From contig CM042043.1 in the NCBI GenBank assembly GCA_023525975.1, positions 35,040,001-35,104,000 on the forward strand: a stretch of DNA of 64,000 nt. Reading direction: 5' to 3'. Numbering within the stretch: the first letter of the stretch is position 1; every line of letters starts with the position of its first letter. This document shows, piece after piece, positions 43,969 through 54,957 of the stretch. The position numbers and the translations under genes are program-made. Source of the stretch: Smallanthus sonchifolius (taxonomy: Eukaryota > Streptophyta > Magnoliopsida > Asterales > Asteraceae). Under the pieces are notes generated by a model. That model worked only from the letters and a program-made list of their open reading frames with translations, was not told the DNA's origin and did not search any database.

Positions 43969-45984
43969 TGTAACATACCAAAAATAAAACGACAGATATA
44001 ATAGTAGAATAAACAAACGAGGCATGACGGGCTGGGCCAGATGGGCCGGAGGGCTTGAAGGGGTGAACATATGGGAGCTTCCCCTATAAATAGCCTAAGT
44101 CACCACATTTCTCTCATTTGCAAGTTCTAGAGAGAGAAACCATAGAGAGAGAAAGACGACGGATCGACCCAAGATTGAAGAAGTGCGTTGCTCTATAGCT
44201 TGTGAGAGGAACCTCCGAATCAAAAGCTCGATACAGGTAATGATCCAACCTAGATCTGAGTTTTTGTTCATTTTTGGGTTTTTCGGGTTTTGGACGAAAA
44301 TGTGATGATTTTACGGATGAAACTGGAAGAAAAACATAGTTTTGAGTTCCTTAATGAAAAGCAAACGTTTTGAATGTAAACAAGTTCGGGATCTTGACGT
44401 GATCAGACCCGAAGGCGAAAGTTAGGGTTTTTGTGGGGAAGCAGATCCTGCGTACTTATCAAGTACGTAGGAAGAGAGTCCTGCGTACTTATCAAGTACG
44501 CAGGAAGAGGCTCATGCGTACTTGTCAAGTACGCATGAAGCGAGGTTTGCGCACTTATTAAGTACGCAAAAGCAAGGCCCTGCGCACTTGCTAAGTGCGC
44601 AGGCATCAGGCTGTTTATGTAAGTTTAGTATGTTTAGAAGGTTAAACCGTTAGAGTCGGGAGTTGGTCTGATGTGTATTTAACTAGTCAATTCAGATCAG
44701 AAGTGACATTGTGGGACCTTTGTTTAGGACAACCCAGATTAGCTTATCAGGTGAGTTCTAGAAGCACTCTTTTAAATGTTTTATATAATGTTTTCGAGCT
44801 GGTGTGCAAACATACGAAATGATGTTTTACGAAATGATGTTTATGAAACTATGTTTACGAAATGAAATGATTTGGAATGAACGGTTTATGGAAAGAATGT
44901 TTTATGAATAGAATGTTTACGAACAAAATGTTTATAAAGAAATGGTTTAAAATGAAGGTAAAGGGTTTTGAAAATGAATGAAATGTTTTATGAAAAGAAA
45001 AGGAAAGGGCAAAGGTTTTAAAGAAGTCATTACAAATCTAATCTGTCAAATGAAGGGAATTGACGAATGAAGTCTGGGAATGTAATTCCCAGCCTTGTGG
45101 TAGATTATGGACAGCGAGCCATAGTTTCCATAAGAACAACAGGGGCAGTGTCTTTGTGGCATGTCAATGGTTATGATGTTGTACAACTGTTATGGGAGTA
45201 ACGACGGTTACTCAGGGGTTAACGTGACCCTATTGAGGTTAAATTATGATCCTACAGTGTTATGGCCGTGAGCCATAGCCGTCGATGGAAGTTGTCAGTT
45301 TATGGACATGAGAGCCATAGGGGCAACTAAAGGGGTATTGTCGGTCCTCGTGCAGTTAAGCCTTGGGGGCAATACAAAAGGGAATTGACGGAATGTATTG
45401 TATTGTAGGTCTTCGTGCAGTTAAGCCTTAGAGGCAATACAATACTAGATGATGGAACGAATGGTAACGCAGATTTAGATAGTAATGTATGACTTAAATG
45501 AATGTTAAATGTTTTAATCGAACGATCCGTTCAACGGTGTTCATGATGATGATAAATGCTTTGATGATGATAAATGTTTGAATGTTTTTAATGATGAACG
45601 AAAGGCCCTGTTTTCTTATACATGATGTTAAACCCTAATGAATTATTGAATGATGAACCATTTTATAAATTGAATGAAAAAATGGAACTCACCATCGTAG
45701 CTGACTTTTTAGTATGCATATTCAGGTTAAAGCAGGTATGGATGATGGTCGGTGATGCTCGGAAAGCGAGAAGAGTTACCCGGTGGATCATGAAGACTGG
45801 CATCCCGTTATGATTAGTTTATGTTATGTTTATGTATTAGACTATGTTACGCTTCCGCATGTTGAACAATGTTATGAGTATGTTTTAATGAAATTTTCCA
45901 CTGCGTTATTTGATATTCAAGTTTTATAACTGTTTGTGAATGAGTAAATCCAACAAGTGAGGCCTCCCGGGTTGGGGCCTTACA
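43969..45984 (+). repeat. 5' LTR of gypsy C (2016 bp)
   Basis: It begins TGTAACATACCAAAAATAAA and ends GGGGCCTTACA. A hairpin array at 44447-44606 has five units of about 32 bp. A TATA-like CCTATAAATAG lies near 44082. The region 44770-45000 is rich in AAATGATGTTTACGAA-like repeats. Small predicted ORFs, such as 45622-45813, occur in both LTRs and are not genes. Confidence 0.95.
44447..44606 (+). repeat. Hairpin array in gypsy C 5' LTR, five units
   Basis: Each unit has arms such as CCTGCGTACTT and AAGTACGCAGG around a three-base loop. The units differ from each other, often symmetrically on both arms (CATGCG with CGCATG; GCGCACTT with AAGTGCGC). The spacers are AAGAGRSTC-like. Confidence 0.93.
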
Positions 45985-45987
45985 AGT

Positions 45988-45999
45988 TGGTATCAGAGC
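45988..45999 (+). promoter_or_regulatory. Primer binding site of gypsy C, tRNA-iMet
   Basis: TGGTATCAGAGC begins three bases after the 5' LTR. Confidence 0.95.
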
Positions 46000-46317
46000 A
46001 AAAGTTTGAGAGATTCGGACACTCCCAGTGTCTGAACTTAAACTGTGAACGGGACCGAAAGAGGATGCCAGTACGGGTAACTCGAGCCACAGCATCAGGT
46101 ATGAAGGTAATATATATTTACATGTATAGTATGCCTTAGAAAGGGTTAGGTAAGGACTTGTGTTCTGATGGAATCACAAAGGTGGTCAAATAGAAATCGA
46201 AAGGTAGTGTAATGGTTAATTGCAGATGGCCAGTGTATATTAACATCTTACAGTGCTTATTGAATTTTATTTGTTAACTAGCATGATGACATTAGATTTC
46301 TTGTCTTATAGAACGAA

Positions 46318-47550
46318 ATGGCAAGGAGAAGAAACGAAAGACGTGGTGGGGGCCGTACCGGCGGTCGTACCAGCGGTCTAAATGGTGGGCGTGGCAGGAC
46401 CCCTGCGCGCCAAAAGTATAGTGAAGAAGGAAGTGTTCACACTGAACCGACGGTTAGTGTGCATGGAACTGAGCAGACACAGATTGAAGAACAACCTTTC
46501 ACTTTTGAACCAGAAGTGAGAGCAGCTATAGCTCGAGAGTTCACAGAGTTGATGAAGACTTCTCTGCTAGGTCTGTTAGCTGAAGCATAGAAGAAGGTTA
46601 ATGGGGAAGGTGGGTCTAACACGGCGGTTGACACCCCGAACACTGAGGCAATCAACACACCGCTTAACCGTGGTTGCGACTATAAGTCCTTTAAGGCATG
46701 TGACCCACCGGTCCTGACTGGGAAGAAGGACGCGGTGGCTACTTTTGATTGGGTAATCCGTATGGAAGCTGCCATTCGCCTGAGCGAGTGTCGAACGGAT
46801 CAAGTTGTGAAATTTGCTGCTAACTCCTTGAGAGAGGAAGCATCCCATTGGTGGGAAGGTGTACGTCAAGCAAAAGGGAGCGAGGTTGTGGATGCGATGA
46901 TATGGGCTGATTTGAAAACTTTAGTGATCAAGAATTTCTGTCCAAGAAATGAGATTGAAAAGGTAGAAAGGGAATTTCTGGGGATTAAGGCCGGGAGCAT
47001 GACGCACCGGCAGTACACCACACGGTTCAATGAACTGGTACGTCTAGTGCCACACCTTATCACGACTGAGGAAAGAAAGATTTCCTGTTACATTCAAGGG
47101 CTGCCGGACAAGGTCCGCACCTTTATCAAAGCAAACACCCCTAGCACATATGATTCGGTGGTGGAACTCAGTGGTGTGGTGTATGATGATCTGGCATTAA
47201 ACGATGCCGCCATTGAGGAACCGAAGAAGAGACCGAGCTTCTCAAATAAGCGAACTGGTGGAAAGATGTTTGGGACTCGTGATAAGAGGGCTCGGGTGAA
47301 TGAGCCGACTGTTTGTAAGAAGTGTGGAAGGGAGCATGCAGGTGAATGTAGACTGGGATCTAACTTGTGCTTTAAGTGTGGCAAGACCGGGCACTACTCC
47401 CGTGAGTGCCCACAACTATTCAAATGCTACAACTGTGTGGAGAGTGGTCATATGAGCCGGGAATGCACCAAGCCCAGAATGGGTGAAGCCGGGAAAGGGA
47501 AAGGCCCGGAGAAGAGAGGCCCCGAGCAAAGACTCGTGCGTACGCGCTGA
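46318..47550 (+). pseudogene. Gypsy C gag
   Basis: Start MARRRNERRGGGRTGGRTSG at the first ATG after the primer site; a TAG at 46588-46590 (LLAEA*KKV, probably a former CAG) interrupts the frame, which continues without change of phase. The capsid domain follows (FKACDPPVLTGKKDAVATFD, ASHWWEGVRQAKG, LVIKNFCPRNEIEKVEREF). Zinc knuckles are CFKCGKTGHYSREC and CYNCVESGHMSREC, preceded by CKKCGREHAGEC. A frameshift near 47515 leads to the early TGA at 47548-47550, whereas the adjoining frame reads RAKTRAYALTQDQARADPDV towards protease. The protein would package the element RNA. Confidence 0.92.
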
Positions 47551-50500
47551 CGCAAGACCAAGCCAGGGCAGACCCCGATGTGGTGTCAGGTACGTTCATC
47601 CTTGACAACACTTTTGTTTCTGTGTTATTTGATTCGGATGCAAGTAAGAGTTTTATATCTGCGACTTTTTGTAAACGAGTGAAGTACACTGTCAGTAAGC
47701 TAGAAAGGGCCTTTAGCGTAGAAACCGCTGAGGGTAGAACTGCGAGAGTGACCGATGTAGTTGACAACTCCACGATAAAGATAGAAGGTCATAGGTTCCC
47801 TGTCAGATTGTTTGTTATGGTTTTGGGAGGGTTTGATGTCGTGTTAGTATGGATTGGTTAACTGCCAACGAAGCATAAATCGTACGTAAACGAAAGATAA
47901 TCCGACTCAAGGCTCCGGATGGTAGCAAAGTCGAGGTTTTTAGAGATCGTGACGCCCCGATGCCAAACGTCATCTCGATGATTAAGGCAACAAATTACTT
48001 GAGGCGCGGATGCGAGGCTTACCTGGTGTACGTAATTGACAAGTCTAAGGAAGTGAAGGAACTAGATGATGTATCCGTGGTACGCGAGTACCCGGAGGTG
48101 TTTCCAGAGGATTTGCCTGGGATACCACCCGACAGAGAGATTGAATTTCGAATCGACTTAGTACCAGATGCCCAGCCCGTGGCTAAGGCTCCATATCGAC
48201 TAGCACCAGTGGAGATGAAAGAGTTAATGGCACAACTAGACGAGTTACTTGAGAAATGATTTATCCAACCGAGCATCTCGCCGTAGGGTGCTCCGGTGTT
48301 GTTTGTGAAGAAGAAAGACGGTTCGATGAGAATGTGTATTGATTATCGCGAGTTGAATAAACGTACGATGAAGAACAAGTACCCTTTACCAAGGATCAAC
48401 GACCTGTTCGATCAATTGCAAGGTGCAAGTTGGTTCTCAAAAATCGACCTTCGGTTCGGGTACCATCAGTTGAAGGTGAGGGAAGAAGACATACCGAAAA
48501 CTGCATTTCGCACGCGTTATTAACATTTCGAGTTCCGCGTAATGTCTTTCGGATTAACGAACGCACCCGCCGCGTTCATGGATTTGATGAATAGGGTGTG
48601 TCGACCGATGCTGGACTGATCGGTAATCGTGTTCTTCGATGATATCCTCATCTACTCCAAGAATGAGGGTGATCACGCATGTCACTTAAAGGAGGTGTTG
48701 GAGGCTCTGAAAAAGGAAAAGTTGTATGCTAAGTTCTCCAAATGCGCGTTCTGGCTTAGGAAAGTCCAATTCCTAGGTCATGTAATTAACCCGAATGACA
48801 TTATGGTTGACCCAGCAAAGATAGTGACGGTAAGGGAATGGAATATTCCTAAGACGCCAACTGAAATCCGCAGTTTCTTGGGATTGGCAGGCTACTATCG
48901 GAGATACATCCAGGATTTCTCGAAAATAGCTTCGCCATTGAAAAAGTTGACTCGGAAGGAGGTAAAGTACGAATGGGGTTCGACCCAGGATGAGGCGTTT
49001 AAGGAATTGAAAGAGAAGCTAACCAAAGCTCCAGTCTTGGCCATTCCCGAGGGAAATGAAGACTTAGTGGTGTACTCTGACGCTTCGGGTCAGGCATTGG
49101 GATGCGTGTTGATTCAACGCGGAAGAGTGATCGCGTATGCGTCACGGCAGTTGAAGATTCACGAAGCTAATTATCCGACTCACGATTTGGAACTTGCTGC
49201 TGTCGTATTCGCATTGAAAATCTGGAGGCACTACCTGTACGGAGTGAAGTTTACTATTTACTCCGACCACAAAAGTTTGAAGTACTTCTTCGAACAAAGA
49301 GAACTTAATATGAGGCAGAGACGATGGTTGGAACTATTGAAAGACTATGACTGTGAAATCATATACCATCCTGGAAAGGCAAACGTGGTGGCAGATGCTC
49401 TAAGCCGAAAGGATGTGCCTGCTCCTATTAGAGTGAAAGCTTGCCAGTTGGTGGTGACATCAGATGTGATGAGGGAAATTGAAAGAGCTCAAGATGAAGC
49501 GCTTAAGGAAGAAAACATAAAGAAGGAAAGGATGGTTGGCCAATAGGACAAGTTGGAATGTAACACCCTTGGTGTTAGGACACGTTTTGGACGGGTATGG
49601 ATACCTATGGGTGGCGAGCTTAGAACCAAAATCTTGGATGAGGCTCATAAGTCTCGGTACTCTATCCATCCTGGTACCAATAAAATGTACCAAGATCTAA
49701 GGAAGGAATACTGGTGGCCTGGAATGAAGCATGAAGTGACAAAGTACGTAAGCAAGTGCTTGACTTGCTCGCAAGTAAAGGCCGAACACCAGAAACCGTA
49801 TGGAAAGATTCAACCACTTGATATACTGGAATGGAAGTGGGAACACATTACCATGGACTTCATAACCAAGCTACCTCGCACAGCTAAAGGTCATGATACC
49901 ATTTGGGTAATTGTGGACCGTTTAACGAAGAGTGATCATTTCCTACCTATTCGCCAGACGTTCTTGTTAGAAAGGTTAGCGGAAGTATTTATTAAAAAAG
50001 TAGTAGCACGGCATGGGATGCCTTTGACGATCGTATCTGACCGGGACACATGATTCACATCGAGGTTCTGGAAAAGATTTCACGAGGCGATGGGCATGAG
50101 GCTTAATATCAGCACGGCATATCACCCACAAACGGATGGTCAGTCCGAAAGGACCATTCAGACATTGGAGGATATGCTTCATGCTTGTATTATCGATTTT
50201 GGCGGCAGTTGGGACAGTCATCTGCCTTTAGCCGAATTCTCCTACAACAATAGTCATCACACGACTATAGGCATGCCGCCTTATGAAATGTTGTATGGGA
50301 GGAGATGCAGGACCCCAATTTGTTGGGGTGAGATTGGACAAAAGGAATTAGGGAGTCTTGAAGTAGTAAGAGAAACGTCAGAAAGGTTTGATCAAATCAA
50401 AGCACGAATGAAGGCCGCACAAGATCGTCAGAAATCCTATGCGGATAAGCGACGAAGGCCTATTGAGTTTGATGTTGGGGACAGAGTAATATTGAAAGTG

Positions 50501-50895
50501 TCACCCTGGAAGGGGATCATACGATTCAGGAAGAGAGGGAAATTAAGTCTGAGGTTTGTCGGACCATTCAGGATAATGGCGCTGGTTGGTGAAGTCGCTT
50601 ATCGTTAGAGTTGCCTGATGAGTTAAGTGGAATTCATCCTACCTTCCATGTATCACACTTGCGAAAGTATTTGGCAGATGAATCGGCTCACGTACCACTT
50701 ACTGACATCGAGGTCGACAACAGCCTTAACTACATCGAAGAGCCCGTGGCCATCCTAGATCGGAAGGAGAAACGTTTACGTAATAAAGTAATCCAATTGG
50801 TTAAAGTACAATGGAAACATCGAAAGGGGTCGGGAGCCACTTGGGAAACGGAGACGGAAATGAGGGAGTCGTACCCTCAACTATTTGACTTATGA
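47551..50895 (+). pseudogene. Gypsy C pol: protease, RT, RNase H, integrase, chromodomain
   Basis: Protease VLFDSDASKSFIS has Asp-Ser-Asp in place of Asp-Ser-Gly. RT is present from YPEVFPEDLPGIPP through PVLFVKKKDGSMRMCIDYRE and MSFGLTNAPAAF to the catalytic VFFDDILIYS. RNase H has VVYSDASGQALGCVL and YSDHKSLKYFF. Integrase shows HPGTNKMYQDL, CLTCSQVKAEHQKPYGK, MDFITKLPRT, SDRDT and HPQTDGQSERTIQTL. The chromodomain reads VKVQWKHRKGSGATWETE. Breaks: frameshift and TAA near 47850-47880, TGA 48257, TAG at about 48284, TAA 48521, TGA at about 48618, TAG 49544, TGA 50051 and a one-base loss at about 50605. It cannot be translated as one protein. Confidence 0.93.
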
Positions 50896-50919
50896 TAGGT
50901 TTCGGGGACGAAACCTATT

Positions 50920-50935
50920 GTAAGGGGGGTAGACT
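50920..50935 (+). promoter_or_regulatory. Polypurine tract of gypsy C
   Basis: GTAAGGGGGGTAGACT ends directly at the 3' LTR. Confidence 0.85.
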
Positions 50936-52928
50936 TGTAACATCCCAAAAATAAAACGACAGATATAATAACAGAATAAACGAACGAGGCATGACGGGCC
51001 GGGCCGGATGGGCCGGAGGGCTTGAAGGGGCGAACATAGGGGAGCTTCCCCTATAAATAACCTAAGTCACCACATTTCTCTCATTTGCAAGTTCTAGAGA
51101 GAGAAACCGTAGAGAGAGAAAGTCGGCGGATCGGCCCAAGATTGAAGAAGTGCGTTGCTCCATAGCTCGTGAGAGGAACCTCCGAATCAGAAGCTCGATA
51201 CAGGTAATGATCCAACATAGATCTGAGTTTTTGTTCGTTTTGAGACGTTTTTACGGATGAAACTGGAAGAAAAACATAGTTTTGAGTTCCTTAATGAAAA
51301 GAAAACGTTTTGAATGTAAACAAGTTCGGGATCTTGACGTGATCAGACCCGAAGGCGAAAGTTAGGGTTTTTGCGGGGAAGCAGATCCTGCGTACTTATC
51401 AAGTACGCAGGAAGAGGGTCCTGCGTACTTATCAAGTACGTAGGAAGAGGGTCCTGCGTACTTATCAAGTACGCATGAAGAGGCTCATGCGTACTTATGA
51501 AGTACGCATGAAGCGAGGTTTGCGTACTTATTAAGTACGCAAGAGCAAGGCCATGCGCACTTTCTAAGTGCGCAGGCATCAGGCTGTTTAGGTAAAGTCA
51601 GTATGTTTAGAAGGTTAAACCGTTAGAGTCGGGAGTTGGTCTGATGTGTATTTAACTAGTCAATTCAGATCAGAAGTGACGTTGTGGGACCTTTGTTTAG
51701 GACAACCCAGATTAGCTTATCAGGTGAGTTCTAGAAGCCCTCTTTTAAATGTTTTATATAATGTTTTCGGGCTGGTGTGCATACATACGAAATGATGTTT
51801 TACGAAATGATGTTTATGAAACTATGTTTACGAAATGAAATGATTTGGAATGAACGGTTTATGGAAAGAAAGTTTTATGAATGGAATGTTTACGAACAAA
51901 ATGTTTATAAAGAAATGGTTTAAAATGAAGGTAAAGGGTTTTGAAAATGAATGAAATGTTTTATGAAAAGAAAAGGAAAGGGCAAAGGTTTTAAAGAAGT
52001 CATTACAAATCTAATCTGTCGAATGAAGGGAATTGACGAATGAAGTATGGGAATGTAATTCCCAGCCTTGTGGTAGATTATGGACAGCGAACCATAGTTG
52101 CCATAAGAACAACAGGGGCAGTGTCTTTGTGGCATGTCAATGGTTATGAAGTTGTAAAACTGGTATGGGAGTAACGACGGTTACTCACGGGTTAACATGA
52201 CCCTATTGAGGTTAAATTATGATCCGACAGTGTTATGGCCGTGTTGTCGATTTATGGACATGAGAGCCATAGGGGTAACTAGAGGGGTATTGTCGGTCCT
52301 CGTGCAGTTAAGCCTTGGGGGCAATACAAAAGGGAATTGACGGAATGTATTGTATTGTCGGTCTTCGTGCAGTTAAGCCTAAGGGGCAATACAATACTAG
52401 ATGATGGAATGAATGGTAACGTAGATTTAGAAAGTAATGTATGACTTAAATGAATGTTAAATGTTTTAATCGAACGATCCGTTCAACGGTGTTCATGATG
52501 ATGATAAATGCTTTGATGATGATAAATGTTTGAATGTTTTTAATGATGAACGAAAGGCCCTGTTTTCTTATACATGATGTTAAACCCTAATGAATTATTG
52601 AATGATGAACCATTTTATAAATTGAATGAAAAATTGGAACTCACCAGCGTAGCTGACTTTTTAGTATGCACATTCAGGTTAAGGCAGGTATGGATAATGA
52701 TCGGTGATGCTCGGCAAGCGAGAATAGTTACTCGGTGGATCATGAAGACTGGCATCCTGTTATGATTAGTTTATGTTATGTTTATGTATTAGACTATGTT
52801 ACGCTTCCGCATGTTGAACAATGTTATGAGTATGTTTTAATGAAATTTTCCGCTGCATTATTTGATATTCAAGTTTTATAACTGTTTGTGAATGACTAAA
52901 TCCAACAAGTGAGGCCTCCCGGGTTGGA
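50936..52928 (+). repeat. 3' LTR of gypsy C (1993 bp)
   Basis: This is near-identical to the 5' LTR. Its hairpin array (51386-51575) has six units, one more than the 5' LTR. Near 52240 about 17 bp of GAGCCATAGCCGTCGATGG are missing, and at the 3' end eight bases are missing. Confidence 0.95.
51386..51575 (+). repeat. Hairpin array in gypsy C 3' LTR, six units
   Basis: Same unit type as in the 5' LTR, with one extra unit. Arms run from CCTGCGTACTT...AAGTACGCAGG to a final CATGCGCACTT...AAGTGCGCAGG. Confidence 0.93.
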
Positions 52929-52933
52929 AAGAA

Positions 52934-53696
52934 GCAAGTAAACATAGGAGTAAAAGAAAGTAAAACCATAGCCTTCCCATTCAAAGTTAACAAAGGGACA
53001 AAGGCTGGATCCCACATCACACTCAACCCAAGCTTCACACGGAATTGCTCCGGGTAAATACGTAGTGGATAAGCCAAAGACTTAATCTTACAATAGACAA
53101 CCGAGTCTAAAGACGAAACCTCAAGCTCAGCAGGGTTATGTGGGTCGGATGGCTTCCTAGTGTTTACAATGAAGGGATAAATTTTATTGGAAATCCAAAA
53201 TAAGTGATCCTTCCGGGAACGAAGGCAAAAGATGGTCAAAGAGACAATTCCCTCCTCACACTTTGTTTTCTCAACGATTTACTAGTTACCATTTTTCGTA
53301 AGATGAAGAAAACGGCGAAACATAGTGAGGTCCGACACGTGGCCCTAAGATCTACACAACATCTCAAAATGGATGACCATGCTAACACCAATGGGTGACA
53401 ATTGACCAAAGTTAAGCAGGTAATACTCAATAAAACACAAAAAAAAACAGAGAAAATGGGAACCAAAGGTTCGAAAAATCAAAATGACGACTATACATAG
53501 CAAGCATACCCCTCCGGACACTGATCAAAGATTCCCCCATGATCGGAGCAGCTGGATTGAACTTCGTATCCAAGCCCCACTGTTTATAGAATTCATCTAC
53601 GGTAACTTGGGTCATTTTGGAAGTTTGGATTCTTACGTCGTTCTTAAACATTGCTACGGAAAAGAAAGACAAGAAAAATAAAACTAACCTCCACAA
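52934..53696 (-). pseudogene. Putative gypsy-type transposon ORF, N-terminal domain
   Basis: The minus-strand reading SKMTQVTVDEFYKQWGLDTK, FNPAAP, MLAMYSRHFDFSNLWFPFS matches the opening blocks of the putative gypsy-type transposon domain. After a run of nine T near 53440 the frame shifts and continues FIEYYLLNFGQLSPIGVSMV, HFEMLCR. After further breaks it ends with DHLFWISNKIYPFIVNTRK and FRVKLGLSVMWDPAF up to the border with gypsy C. A C-terminal part is at 42876-43148. The family is common in Asteraceae-like genomes; its function is unknown and this copy is broken. Confidence 0.6.
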
Positions 53697-53989
53697 GCCC
53701 TGATCGGCAAAAAGGAAACGAAAGCAAAGAAGAAGAAGGCCCTTGGGAGAAGAAACCGTTTGTGCGAAGATGAAAAGATGAAATTAGGGAGGATCGGTTG
53801 ACTATAAGGGACTTTTCAAAATTCAAATTTAAACAAGAGAGAGAAAAGGGGGTGGTAACTGACGTGACACGTCTACAAGTCACATCACTTCGAGATACAC
53901 GCACTGAGTTATCCAACGAGGGTTTCAAACACAACCAGATCAATTAAAGAAGAATAAGATCGAGCAAAGAAATTAATTTTTTAATAAGG

Positions 53990-54840
53990 GTTAGTCAGAA
54001 TCCCTCATTACTTCACAATAAGCACTCCTGACTGGCGCCTAATGACGTGGGTACGGTCACGAAGCACGGCTTCGTCCACGAATGGAACATACCAAGCAGA
54101 ACCATGAAGCCAAGTCACCCAAACAACGAGGTGACATGGCATAAGTGATAATGGCCCATTTGGAATCTCCAGAAAGTCAAGACTAGGGGACAATGTGTCT
54201 TAATGGTCTTGAGAAAAGCGATCATTGTCTCTTTAGGAGACCTTGACCCTTTACACCAAAAAGGAAAGGGCTTACTGCAGGGAAAAGAAAGAGAAGGGGA
54301 TTCCCCCACATTAAGCATGAAGTTGGAGACATGTTTAGGTATAAAAGAGAGCTCTTGGACTCTCTAAGTTCCAAGTCTGATCTCATCTTCTACTCTCACA
54401 TTTTCTTACACCTTTCACTACTCTCATTCCAGAATTCTTTAAAACCAAAGAATTGTTATTTTATTCTCACGTCGGAGGCTGATCGTAGGAGACCCCCATT
54501 CCGCGGTGAGACTAACTGAGCTGATTCAAGCGAGAACGTCAAGACCCCCACTCTGGCGTGTACATGTTGAAGCAGCGAGTATACCTAGTCTATTCGTTGT
54601 AGCAACACATACCAACACTTATATGTAATTAGGTTGTTAATATTTAACAATAGAGCTTCTTCGAACTTATTTTATTTTGTTTATACGAGCATACTAACAC
54701 TCATGTTGACTTCATTATTTTGTTTAAAATCTAATTCACTCTCCTCTTTTTTCTTGATCAGCTTGCTCTTACGTATTCCTAATTTTGTTTAAACATATAA
54801 AATCATTTTGATTATCGTTACTTGCAATTGTACGAGGATG
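53990..54840 (+). promoter_or_regulatory. Promoter-like stretch, possible LTR of the parent element
   Basis: A TATA box GGTATAAAAGAGAG lies near 54338, followed by a CT-rich leader-like part (TCATCTTCTACTCTCACATT) and GACCCCCATTCCGCGGTGAG, GACCCCCACTCTGGCGTG doublets. The TATA box is on +, opposite to the neighbouring ORF. In some large gypsy elements extra ORFs run antisense, so this may be the 3' LTR. Its ends could not be defined. 54850-54955 is a low-complexity AAAATACAACAA run. Confidence 0.4.
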
Positions 54841-54957
54841 GGTGAGTGACGTGTATAAAAATATAGCACACAAAAATACAACAATAAAAATACAGCACTA
54901 AAAATACAACAAATAAAATACAACAATGAAAATACAATACATAAATTATGCACATAA

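Larger units (their letters stand above)
43969..52928 (+). mobile_element. Gypsy C: full-length chromovirus, inactive
   Basis: The LTRs lie at 43969-45984 and 50936-52928, with AAGAA on each side (43964-43968 and 52929-52933). A tRNA-iMet site, gag, protease, RT, RNase H, integrase, chromodomain and polypurine tract follow in the order of Ty3/gypsy chromoviruses. The right LTR lacks eight bases (GGCCTTAC) just before its final A. At least ten in-frame stops or frameshifts break the coding region. It was inserted into the older element whose minus-strand ORF flanks it on both sides. Confidence 0.94.

Noticed and set aside
44447..44606. Regularly spaced palindromic units resembling a CRISPR array
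   Set aside because: The units vary, the spacers are not unique sequences, the array is in an LTR and duplicated in the other LTR, and the DNA is plant nuclear.
45622..45813. 63-residue ORF repeated at 52574-52765
   Set aside because: It is part of both gypsy C LTRs; no family was recognised and the repetition follows from the LTR pair.
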